DNA from: Ciceribacter sp. T2.26MG-112.2
Lineage (GTDB): Bacteria > Pseudomonadota > Alphaproteobacteria > Rhizobiales > Rhizobiaceae
DNA: 64,000 nt
NCBI RefSeq assembly: GCF_900492205.1
Contig: NZ_UEYQ01000005.1
Coordinates: forward strand, 1-64,000
Direction: 5' to 3'
Shown one piece after another: positions 36,149 to 43,218 of the stretch. The translations under genes were made by a program, and so were the position numbers. The stretch's first letter is position 1; each line of letters starts with the position of its first letter. The notes beneath the pieces were generated by a model. That model saw only the letters and a list, made by a program, of their open reading frames with translations. It was not told the origin of the DNA and ran no database searches.

Positions 36149-36841
36149 TCAAGGCTTGAGGCGCTTGAGGATGTTTTCGTTCGTCAGCTCGCGCACGGCA
36201 TCCTTGCCGATCCAGCGGGCCGTTTTGTCGTCGCTCGCCGCAAGCTTCTCGGCGAGCGCGAGCGCCGGAGCGTGGCAGATGCGATTGCGTTTGCCGATAT
36301 TGCGCAACGCCCAGTTGACTGCCTTGCGGACGAAGTTGCGCGGGTCTGTCGCGTATTTCTCGATCAGCGGAAGATAGGCGAGCAGGGCCCGATCCGGCTC
36401 GTCCTTGTTGTGGACCGTGGCGCCGGCGATCATGGCAAAGGCCGTGCGGCGGACATATTCGCGTTCGTCTTCGGCGAACTCCGCGACAAGCTCGCGCCAG
36501 TAGGGCGTCTCGGTGAACAGATCGGCGGCGGTGTCGACGATCTCCCAGGAGTTGAAATCGCCCGCCCAGGCGCGCGCCTCCTCCATCGTCAGCGCCTTGG
36601 GATCGGCCGTCAGGATCGCCAGCATGCGCGCATCGCGCAGGCCGGTGTCCCAGAGGGCGAGCGCCCTTGCGTGGTTGTGCTTCACCTGCCGGACGAGCGC
36701 CTGCATCTGCGGCGTCGTGATGCCGAGTGCCGTTGTGGTGTCGATGCCGAACCGCGCCATGCCGGCGATGTTGCCCTCGTTGCGCAACGACTTCAGGTGG
36801 GCGACGATCTCGTCGACCGAAGATGCGGGCTGGAGCGTCAT
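36149..36841 (-). CDS. DNA alkylation repair (AlkD-like) HEAT-repeat protein
   Basis: A 230-residue all-helical protein of the AlkD family, which excises alkylated bases without flipping them. Visible marks: VKHNHARALALWDTGLRDARMLA, AWAGDFNSWEIVDTAADLF with the Trp/Asp residues of the active cleft, and FVRKAVNWALRNIGKRN. The start ATG at 36841 overlaps the upstream gene's stop by four bases (ATGA), which decides it over the in-frame ATG at 36880. Confidence 0.85.
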   Translation of the reverse strand: MTLQPASSVDEIVAHLKSLRNEGNIAGMARFGIDTTTALGITTPQMQALVRQVKHNHARALALWDTGLRDARMLAILTADPKALTMEEARAWAGDFNSWEIVDTAADLFTETPYWRELVAEFAEDEREYVRRTAFAMIAGATVHNKDEPDRALLAYLPLIEKYATDPRNFVRKAVNWALRNIGKRNRICHAPALALAEKLAASDDKTARWIGKDAVRELTNENILKRLKP

Positions 36842-37710
36842 TTCTTCTCCAGCCGGGCGAGCAGCGAGGACGTATCCCAACGGTTCCCGCCGAGTTTCTG
36901 CACTTCGCCATAGAACTGGTCGACCAGCGCGGTCACAGGCAGCGCCGCGCCGTTGCGGCGGGCTTCCGACAGCACGATGTCGAGATCCTTGCGCATCCAG
37001 TCTACGGCAAAGCCAAATTCGTACTTGCCCTCGTTCATCGTCTTGTGGCGGTTTTCCATCTGCCAGGAACCGGCTGCCCCCTTGGAGATGACTTCGATAA
37101 CCTTTTCAATGTCCAGGCCGGCTTTCTTGCCAAAGTGAATCCCCTCGGCGAGGCCCTGGACGAGGCCGGCAATGCAGATCTGGTTGACCATCTTGGTGAG
37201 CTGGCCGGCGCCCGCCGGACCCATCAGGCCGACCATGCGGGCAAAGGCGTCGATGACGGGTTTTGCCTTGTCGAAGGTGGCCTGTTCGCCGCCGCACATG
37301 ACGGTCAGAACGCCGTTCTCGGCGCCGGCCTGGCCGCCGGAGACGGGGGCATCGATAAAGCCGCAGCCCCTTGCTGCCGCTGCCTCGGCAAGCTCGCGGG
37401 CGACTTCGGCCGATGCGGTGGTGTTGTCGATCAGGATGGCACCGGATTTCATGCCCGACAGTGCACCGTCCCTGCCGATCGTCACGGAGCGCAGGTCGTC
37501 GTCATTGCCGACGCAGGTGAAGACGAAATCGGCGTCCCGTGCCGCTTCGACCGGGGTGGCCGCTGCATTGCCGCCAAACTGGGTAACCCATTTCTCGGCC
37601 TTGGCTGCTGTTCGGTTATAGACGGTGACGTCGTGCCCGCCCTTGGTCTTCAGGTGCCCCGCCATCGGGTAACCCATGACGCCCAAACCGATGAATGCGA
37701 CCTTGGCCAT
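36838..37710 (-). CDS. NAD(P)-dependent 3-hydroxyisobutyrate dehydrogenase-like enzyme
   Basis: A 290-residue beta-hydroxyacid dehydrogenase. The N-terminal Rossmann motif FIGLGVMGYPMAGHL, the substrate motif FIDAPVSGGQAGAENGVL, the catalytic lysine in GAGQLTKMVNQ and the late KDLDIVLSEA define the family. Substrate may be 3-hydroxyisobutyrate, tartronate semialdehyde or a related small acid. It is coupled by ATGA overlap to the AlkD-like gene, a pairing with no obvious metabolic link. Confidence 0.88.
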   Translation of the reverse strand: MAKVAFIGLGVMGYPMAGHLKTKGGHDVTVYNRTAAKAEKWVTQFGGNAAATPVEAARDADFVFTCVGNDDDLRSVTIGRDGALSGMKSGAILIDNTTASAEVARELAEAAAARGCGFIDAPVSGGQAGAENGVLTVMCGGEQATFDKAKPVIDAFARMVGLMGPAGAGQLTKMVNQICIAGLVQGLAEGIHFGKKAGLDIEKVIEVISKGAAGSWQMENRHKTMNEGKYEFGFAVDWMRKDLDIVLSEARRNGAALPVTALVDQFYGEVQKLGGNRWDTSSLLARLEKK

Positions 37711-37799
37711 GCTCAGAATTCTCCTGCCTCGTGTTTCGTGACGGCAGGATTAAAGCATAGCGGCGCGATAGAAAAGCGCGGCGGGCCGGTCCGGCTTTG

Positions 37800-38066
37800 T
37801 CAAAGGCCGGAAACTTTCAGGAGATAGGCGATGATATCGGCGCGCATGGCCGGATCGGGTGCCCGATGGTCGGCGAGCAAGGCGTCGAGATAGGCGGTTT
37901 TTGCCGCAACGTCATCGCCGGCGATGAAAGGGAGAATGCGGTCGGCGCTGCGGTGGCAGCGGGCGCAGGCCTGCGCATAGGCGGCTTCGCCGGCGACGGG
38001 ATCGCCCGCGGCCAGAGCCTCGCCGGCAAGACAGAGCAGGAGGGCGAAAGACATGGCGCGGATCAT
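37800..38066 (-). CDS. Small c-type cytochrome
   Basis: An 88-residue exported protein with a signal peptide (residues 1-20, GEALA-AG). One heme-binding CARCH motif at about residue 35-39 and a methionine in DPAMRADIIAYL near the C-terminus as possible sixth ligand make it a monoheme class I cytochrome c of the periplasm. Start ATG 38066, since an upstream start would place 26 polar residues before the signal peptide. No redox partner is adjacent. Confidence 0.82.
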   Translation of the reverse strand: MIRAMSFALLLCLAGEALAAGDPVAGEAAYAQACARCHRSADRILPFIAGDDVAAKTAYLDALLADHRAPDPAMRADIIAYLLKVSGL

Positions 38067-38149
38067 GGGGAACCTATGACGAAAAGAGACGGGGCCGGCT
38101 CGGGCCCGCCCCGATAGTTTCTCATCAAATCGCCAGCGCGGCAATCGGT

Positions 38150-38959
38150 TCAGCCTTTCAGGCGTGCGATCACCAGGTGGCCAGGAGACGGTTTTCCGTC
38201 CTGCATGCGCACGTTGATATCGGAGATCTCGATGATCTCGAAGCCGGTCGAGGCGAGCCGCTCACGGATATAGGCTTCCGAGTGGAGGAAGCGCTGATGC
38301 GGGCCGACGGCATAGGTCCGTGTGTCCGAAGGATCGAGTGTTTCCGAGGAGAAGATGAAGAGGCCGCCGGCGACCATGTTTTCGGCGGCGCCGAAGAACA
38401 GTGGCTCGAGCGCGCCGAGATAGGGCAGCACGTCGGTCGCGGTGATCAAGTCGAAGGCCTCCTCGTCATTGTCCTCGAGGAAATCCTCGACCTCAGCGAC
38501 ATAGAGGGTCTCGTACAGATCCTTCTCGTGGGCGAGCTCGACCATGTTTTCCGAAATGTCGATGCCGGTGATGTCGTCCACCATGTCGCGCAGCGTGCCG
38601 CCGGTCAGGCCTGTGCCGCAACCGAGGTCGAGCATGCGCTTGAACGGTCCGAGTTCGAGCGCCTGCAATCGCTGGCGCACCATGGCCGGCACGGCATAGC
38701 CGAGTTGCTCGACGAGAATGTCCTCGAAGGCTTCGGCGTGCTGGTCGAACAGGGTCTCGACATAGGCGTCGGGCGCCTTCGGCGGAGCTTCGCCGCGGCC
38801 CAGCGAGGCGATCCGGACGGAAGCGCCGCCATGGTCCTCCGGGTCGATCGCCAGCACTTCCTCATAGGCCTTGACGGCCGCGTCGATGTCGCCGGACTTT
38901 TCCAGCGCGAGCGCCCGGTTGTAGGCTTCCGCCAATGCGTCTTCGTCGATCTTGGCCAT
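38150..38959 (-). CDS. TPR-containing SAM-dependent methyltransferase
   Basis: A 269-residue protein. Residues 5-50 resemble one to two tetratricopeptide repeats (ALAEAYNRALALEKSGDIDAAVKAYEEVLAIDP). A class I methyltransferase domain follows: MLDLGCGTGLTGG (motif I), ITGIDISENMVELA, ITATDVLPYLG. Substrate unknown. The ATG at 38959 is the first start after a promoter-like gap; frame upstream has no coding character. Divergent from the DUF2270 gene. Confidence 0.85.
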   Translation of the reverse strand: MAKIDEDALAEAYNRALALEKSGDIDAAVKAYEEVLAIDPEDHGGASVRIASLGRGEAPPKAPDAYVETLFDQHAEAFEDILVEQLGYAVPAMVRQRLQALELGPFKRMLDLGCGTGLTGGTLRDMVDDITGIDISENMVELAHEKDLYETLYVAEVEDFLEDNDEEAFDLITATDVLPYLGALEPLFFGAAENMVAGGLFIFSSETLDPSDTRTYAVGPHQRFLHSEAYIRERLASTGFEIIEISDINVRMQDGKPSPGHLVIARLKG

Positions 38960-39119
38960 GGGGAACTCCGGTCGTTCAGCGCCGACAGCCGGCGCCCCGT
39001 TCGGCCTGCGTCTAATCGGTCTTGGCGGATTTGGCAATGCGTGGCCGGGGAACAGGGTCTTGCCCTGTCTCGTTAGCCGCTGTAACCACGACGGGAAGCA
39101 AGGGCGATCGGACTGCGAC

Positions 39120-39842
39120 ATGGCAGATCAACACGACACTGTCCCGGTCACCGGGACTTCGCACGGGACGGCTCCCGCACTGCCGGCGACTTCGGCCGAA
39201 AAGGCCAATATGATCATCCACTACTATCGCGGCGAGATCGGCCGGATGACGAGTTGGCGCGACCGGATCGACCGCACCTCGAACTGGGCGATGACGGTGG
39301 TCGCCGGCTTGCTTTCGGTCTCGCTTTCGACCCCGAACTCGCATCACAGCGTGGTGCTTTTCGCCATGCTGATGATTTCGCTGTTCCTGATGATCGAGGC
39401 GCGCCGTTATCGTTTCTTCGATGTCTACCGGGCGCGGGTGCGCCAACTCGAGCGCTACTATTTCTCGCAGGCGCTCAATCCCCAGGCCGAACTCAACCCG
39501 GACTGGGCCGCCGCGATCGCCACGAGCCTTAGAAACCCCTCCTTTCTGATGAGCTTCCGTGAGGCCTTGTTCCGGCGCATTCGCCGGAACTATGTCTGGA
39601 TGTATCTAATCCTCCTGCTGGCCTGGGGATTGAAGATTTCAAGCCCCAAACTGCTGCCGGAGGAACGCTCGGTCGAATTCATCCATTCCTTCGGCGAACT
39701 GGTCAGCAACGCCACGCTGGGGCCCTTGCCGGGCTCGGTGGTCTTGGCCGCCGTCGGCCTGCTTCATGGCGCGGTGATACTTTCAGCCCTGTATCGCGAG
39801 CCTGATGACGGCGAGTTCGCCCATGGCGAGGTGCATGTCTGA
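39120..39842 (+). CDS. DUF2270 integral membrane protein
   Basis: A 240-residue protein with two hydrophobic segments at about residues 55-85 (AMTVVAGLLSVSLS, VVLFAMLMISLFLMIEARRYRFFDVYRAR) and further ones near 160-175 and 200-220. The ARRYRFFDVYRARVRQLERYYF stretch is typical of DUF2270. Function unknown. The ORF opens at ATG 39120 with AAGGGCGA upstream. Confidence 0.8.
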   Translation: MADQHDTVPVTGTSHGTAPALPATSAEKANMIIHYYRGEIGRMTSWRDRIDRTSNWAMTVVAGLLSVSLSTPNSHHSVVLFAMLMISLFLMIEARRYRFFDVYRARVRQLERYYFSQALNPQAELNPDWAAAIATSLRNPSFLMSFREALFRRIRRNYVWMYLILLLAWGLKISSPKLLPEERSVEFIHSFGELVSNATLGPLPGSVVLAAVGLLHGAVILSALYREPDDGEFAHGEVHV

Positions 39843-39848
39843 CCGGTC

Positions 39849-40115
39849 TCAGTGGAGGATGAATTCACCCTTCAGGGCGCGCCACTCATGCGCCGCGATC
39901 ATCTGCTTGTGCACGTAGCGCACCGAATGGAGCGGGCCGTCCAGTTTTTCCTGCCAGAATTTGAGGAAACCCTTCATCTCGGGGAAATCGGGGGCCAGAT
40001 CATAGTGCTGCCAGACATAGGTCTGCAGCAGTGTCGGATGGTCAGGCAGCCGGTAGAGGATTTGCGCCGTCGTCAGGCCATAGCCCTTCAGCATCATTTC
40101 CATGTCTTGGTTCAT
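39849..40115 (-). CDS. usg: Usg family protein
   Basis: An 88-residue protein of the alphaproteobacterial Usg family (first noted as an upstream ORF near trp genes). GYGLTTAQILYRLPDHPTLLQTYVWQHYDLAPDFPE is a strong match by recall. Cytoplasmic, function not established. A CtrA-type site lies about 115 bases upstream. Convergent with the DUF2270 gene, seven bases from its stop. Confidence 0.88.
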   Translation of the reverse strand: MNQDMEMMLKGYGLTTAQILYRLPDHPTLLQTYVWQHYDLAPDFPEMKGFLKFWQEKLDGPLHSVRYVHKQMIAAHEWRALKGEFILH

Positions 40116-40227
40116 GACAACCTCGTCTTCGTTCCCTTATCCAGAGGACCGGAGCCGGCGGTGTTCCGCTTCGGCGGACCGATCGGCCGCGCCATATGAG
40201 CGGCCTGCTGATATGGAAGCATCGCAA

Positions 40228-40243
40228 GGTTAACTGAAGCTTA
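40228..40243. promoter_or_regulatory. CtrA-type binding site TTAA-N7-TTAAC
   Basis: TTAACTGAAGCTTAAC at 40228-40243 fits the full CtrA consensus TTAA-N7-TTAA exactly. It lies 113 bases before the usg start and could serve that gene. Its occurrence by chance in 64 kb is possible, so activity is unproven. Confidence 0.45.
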
Positions 40244-40253
40244 ACAGGGTTGG

Positions 40254-40279
40254 GGTGGTTCCGAATTTCCATTCGGAAC
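40254..40279 (-). terminator. Hairpin after the amino acid permease genes
   Basis: TGGTTCCGAAT (40254-40264) pairs with ATTCGGAACCA (40269-40279), an 11-bp perfect stem with a 4-base loop. It lies 60 bases after the stop of the last permease gene on the minus strand. No T-run follows on that strand, so it may be a Rho-assisted stop or an mRNA 3' stabiliser. Confidence 0.45.
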
Positions 40280-40339
40280 CAATGCCTTGGCAGCGGCATC
40301 CATCGAGTGCTGCCAACACTGGCGGCAGACTTGCCGGAG

Positions 40340-41170
40340 TCAGCGCTTGAGGTGGCGCGTCAGCCGGGCTTCCATCGCCGCCCAGATATGGCGCATGGCC
40401 TCGACGATCGACAGGTAGAAGATCGCGGCCCACAGATAGGCCTGGTAGTCGAAGGTGCGCGAGAAGGTGTAGCGGGTCTGGCCCATCAGATCGAGGACGG
40501 TGACGACCGCGACGACGGCCGATGCCTTGATCATCAGGATGATCTCGTTGCCATAGGGCCGAAGCGCCACGATCAAAGCCTGCGGCAGGATGATTTTGCG
40601 GAAGGTGACGAAGGGGCTGAGGCCAAGCGAGTTGGCGCCCTCGGTCTGGCCGCGCGGCACGCTCAGGATCGCACCGCGCAGGATCTCGGCCTGATAGGCG
40701 GCGGTGTTGAGCGTCATCGACAGAAGTGCGCAGTACCAGGCCTCGCGGAAGAACCACCACAGACCGACAGCCTCGATTTGCGGGCGGAACGAGCCGAGGC
40801 CGTAATAGATCATGTAGATCTGGGCGAGCAGCGGTGTGCCGCGGAAGACGTAGACATAGGCATAGGAGATCACGTTCAGCACGCGGTTCTTCGACATGCG
40901 GGCAAAGGCGATCGGAACGGACAGGAGGGCGCCAACGGCGATCCCGACCACCACCAGCGTCATCGTGACCCAAAGACCGGAGAGATAGCGCGGGCCATAT
41001 TTGACGAACTTGTCGGTGTCCCAGTTGCTGACCATCATATAGGCCAGCGCCAGGCCGAGCAGGGCCCAGAGCGCTAGACCGAAAAGGCCGATGATGCGCG
41101 AGCCGCTGATGGGCGGCTTGTAGGCGGGCGGGGCTGGACGCGCCGGAATGAGTTGCGTGGCGTAGCTCAT
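40340..41170 (-). CDS. Polar amino acid ABC importer permease (HisM/OccM-like)
   Basis: A 276-residue inner-membrane permease of the His/Glu/Gln/Arg/opine family. A 30-residue proline-rich N-terminus precedes five transmembrane segments; TMTLVVVGIAVGALLSVPIAFARM and the EAA loop EGANSLGLSPFVTFRKIILPQALIVALRPYGNE are characteristic. Its ATG overlaps the stop of the partner permease (ATGA). It works as a heterodimer with that protein. Confidence 0.92.
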   Translation of the reverse strand: MSYATQLIPARPAPPAYKPPISGSRIIGLFGLALWALLGLALAYMMVSNWDTDKFVKYGPRYLSGLWVTMTLVVVGIAVGALLSVPIAFARMSKNRVLNVISYAYVYVFRGTPLLAQIYMIYYGLGSFRPQIEAVGLWWFFREAWYCALLSMTLNTAAYQAEILRGAILSVPRGQTEGANSLGLSPFVTFRKIILPQALIVALRPYGNEIILMIKASAVVAVVTVLDLMGQTRYTFSRTFDYQAYLWAAIFYLSIVEAMRHIWAAMEARLTRHLKR

Positions 41171-41970
41171 CGGCGGCCTCCGGCGCGGTTGCTCCAGCGG
41201 TCGATGGCACTGATGCCGATGGACGACAGCATGGCAAGCGCGAGGAACAGGGCGCAGGCCAGCAGATAGAAGAAGAACGGTTCCTTGCTGACCTTGGCCG
41301 CAATGCCGGTCTGGCGCAGGATGTCGGAAAGGCCGATGACCGAGACCAGCGCGGTGTCCTTCAACAGGTTCATCCACAGGTTTCCAAGGCCGGGCAGGGC
41401 GATGCGGATCAGTTGCGGCAGGATGATCAGCCGCATGGTTCTGGCGCGATGGAAGCCAAGCGCGTCACCGGCTTCGTACTGGCCCTTGGGAATGGCGCGG
41501 AAGGCCGAGAGCAGCACTTCAGAGCAATAGGAGGAGAACACGACCGACAGCGCGATCATGCCGGCGACGAAGGCATTGATCTCGATCCTTTGTTCCTTGC
41601 CGAACCAGGCAAGGATCGACTGGATGCCCATCTGCACGCCGTAATAGACGATGAACAGGGTGAGCAGTTCCGGCAGACCGCGAAAGATCGTCGTGTAGAT
41701 GCCGCCGGCGAGACGCAGGGTCTTTTCCTCCGACTGCATGGCCAGCGCCACGGCAAAGCCGAGCAGAAGGCCGATCGGGAGCGTCGCGAGGGACAGGGTG
41801 ATGGTCACCTTGACGCCGAAGGCGATCTCGTCGCCCCAACCGGACGCGCCGCAAGCGACGATCGAAGAACTGCCGAACAGGGTGAAGAGGCCGGCCGGTC
41901 CGCACAGCGGATCGAAGGCATATTGAAACCAGGCCCAGAACGACCCGAGCGCGGAAAACAATCCGCTCAT
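41167..41970 (-). CDS. Polar amino acid ABC importer permease (HisQ/OccQ-like)
   Basis: A 267-residue permease. GVKVTITLSLATLPIGLLLGFAVALAM, the GLPELLTLFIVYYG motif and the EAA loop YEAGDALGFHRARTMRLIILPQLIRIALPGLGN identify the HisQ group. Four to five transmembrane segments. It lies between the binding-protein gene and the second permease. The ATPase gene expected in such operons is not adjacent. Confidence 0.92.
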   Translation of the reverse strand: MSGLFSALGSFWAWFQYAFDPLCGPAGLFTLFGSSSIVACGASGWGDEIAFGVKVTITLSLATLPIGLLLGFAVALAMQSEEKTLRLAGGIYTTIFRGLPELLTLFIVYYGVQMGIQSILAWFGKEQRIEINAFVAGMIALSVVFSSYCSEVLLSAFRAIPKGQYEAGDALGFHRARTMRLIILPQLIRIALPGLGNLWMNLLKDTALVSVIGLSDILRQTGIAAKVSKEPFFFYLLACALFLALAMLSSIGISAIDRWSNRAGGRR

Positions 41971-42021
41971 GCTGAACTTCCCCTCTGCGGTTCGAGCCGC
42001 AAATTATTGTCGTTTGTTGTC

Positions 42022-42055
42022 AAACAGAAATGGCGGAAGTTCAAGCCTTCCGCCA
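42022..42055 (-). terminator. Intercistronic hairpin with T-rich tail
   Basis: TGGCGGAAG (42031-42039) and CTTCCGCCA (42047-42055) form a 9-bp stem. On the minus strand it is followed by TTTCTGTTTG. It sits between the binding-protein gene and the permeases, where partial termination would give more binding protein than permease, a known pattern for such operons. Confidence 0.7.
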
Positions 42056-42078
42056 TCCGAGGCTCAGATTTTCAACGC

Positions 42079-42855
42079 TTACTCGCCGTAGACGTCGAAA
42101 TCGAAGTGCTTGTCGTTGATTTCCTTGTACTTGCCGTTGGCGCGGATCGCCTTGATGGCAGCGCTGAACTTGTCGGCAAGCGCGGTCTCGCCCTTGCGGA
42201 CGGCAATGCCGGCGCCCGGGCCGTGGATTTCGATGTCGGGGGTGAGAGCCGTCAGGATCTTGCAGCAGGCGCCGGCGTCCGACTTTACCCATTCCGACAG
42301 GACAACGACGTCGTCGATGGCGGCGTCGATGCGGCCGCCTTCGAGATCGAGCTTGTATTCGTCGGTGGTCGGATAGAGCTTGAGTTCGGAATCGGCGAAG
42401 GCCTTTTCAGCGAAGTTGGCGTGGGTGGTCGACGACTGGGCGCCGAGAACCTTACCCTTCAGGCCGGCCACGTCGGTGATCGGCGAATCCTTCGGCACGG
42501 CGATCGCCGGCCCGGTGTTGTAGTACTTATCGCTGAAGTCGACCTTTTCCTTGCGTTCCGGGGTGATCGACATCGAGGCGATGATGGCGTCGAACTTCTT
42601 CGCCTGCAGCGCCGGGATGATGCCGTCCCAATCCTGGGTGACGAATTCACAGGTGACCTTCATTTCATCGCAAAGGGCCTTGGCGATGTCGATGTCGAAG
42701 CCGACGAGCGTGCCGTCCGATTCGAGGTTGTTGAAGGGCGGGTAAGCGCCCTCGGTGCCGATGATCAGCTTTTCGCCTTCGGCCATTGCGGCGCCGGCAA
42801 AAAGCGACAGGGCGGCAATCGAAGCTGCGGCGAAGAAACGTGTCGAAATACGCAT
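42079..42855 (-). CDS. Periplasmic polar amino acid-binding protein
   Basis: A 258-residue family 3 solute-binding protein. Signal peptide 1-25 (AAMA-EG). LIIGTEGAYPPFNNLESDGTLVGFDIDIAKALCDEMKV carries the amino acid carboxyl-binding region and VDFSDKYYNTGPA the signature segment. Relatives bind arginine, ornithine, lysine, histidine or opines (octopine/nopaline). Heads the importer operon; the next two genes are its permeases. Confidence 0.92.
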   Translation of the reverse strand: MRISTRFFAAASIAALSLFAGAAMAEGEKLIIGTEGAYPPFNNLESDGTLVGFDIDIAKALCDEMKVTCEFVTQDWDGIIPALQAKKFDAIIASMSITPERKEKVDFSDKYYNTGPAIAVPKDSPITDVAGLKGKVLGAQSSTTHANFAEKAFADSELKLYPTTDEYKLDLEGGRIDAAIDDVVVLSEWVKSDAGACCKILTALTPDIEIHGPGAGIAVRKGETALADKFSAAIKAIRANGKYKEINDKHFDFDVYGE

Positions 42856-43121
42856 GAGATCCTCTCTGTTGGTCGTTCGCGCGGTTGTTATCGGTCCTGC
42901 GCTGAACAGGGTAGCGCGGCAATGCGTGCCGGACTGGGAGCGATATTCCTACTCTTTTTCAGGGAAAATCAACTGCAAAGACGCGCCGCGGATAAAAATT
43001 GTACGGTTGAGCAACAGTGGCGCGCGGTGATTGCCGGCCAAATTTCCAGAAAAGCGCCGACGGCGACGAAACTTTTTCGTTCAGCCGAGGTTAATTGGCG
43101 GACACCTAGGTTCTGCCCGAT

Positions 43122-43151
43122 CGGACCGGGAGAATCGGGCGGCCTTATAAA
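43122..43151 (+). promoter_or_regulatory. Candidate promoter of the OmpA-type gene
   Basis: TATAAA (43146-43151) is preceded at 18 bp by the weak CGGACC. The predicted leader is about 60 bases, with AAGGAAAC before the ATG. The gap 42856-43218 separates this gene from the divergent amino acid importer; no gene is seen in it. Confidence 0.4.
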
Positions 43152-43218
43152 AGTCGCCTCGTCGGTGCTCCTTCCAACACTTCCCGCGTGGTAACACGCT
43201 CCGCCCAAGGAAACGCTT

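Noticed and set aside
41413..43194. A 593-codon plus-strand open frame across the amino acid importer
   Set aside because: Antisense to the permease and binding protein genes and spanning their promoter region; no domain recognised.
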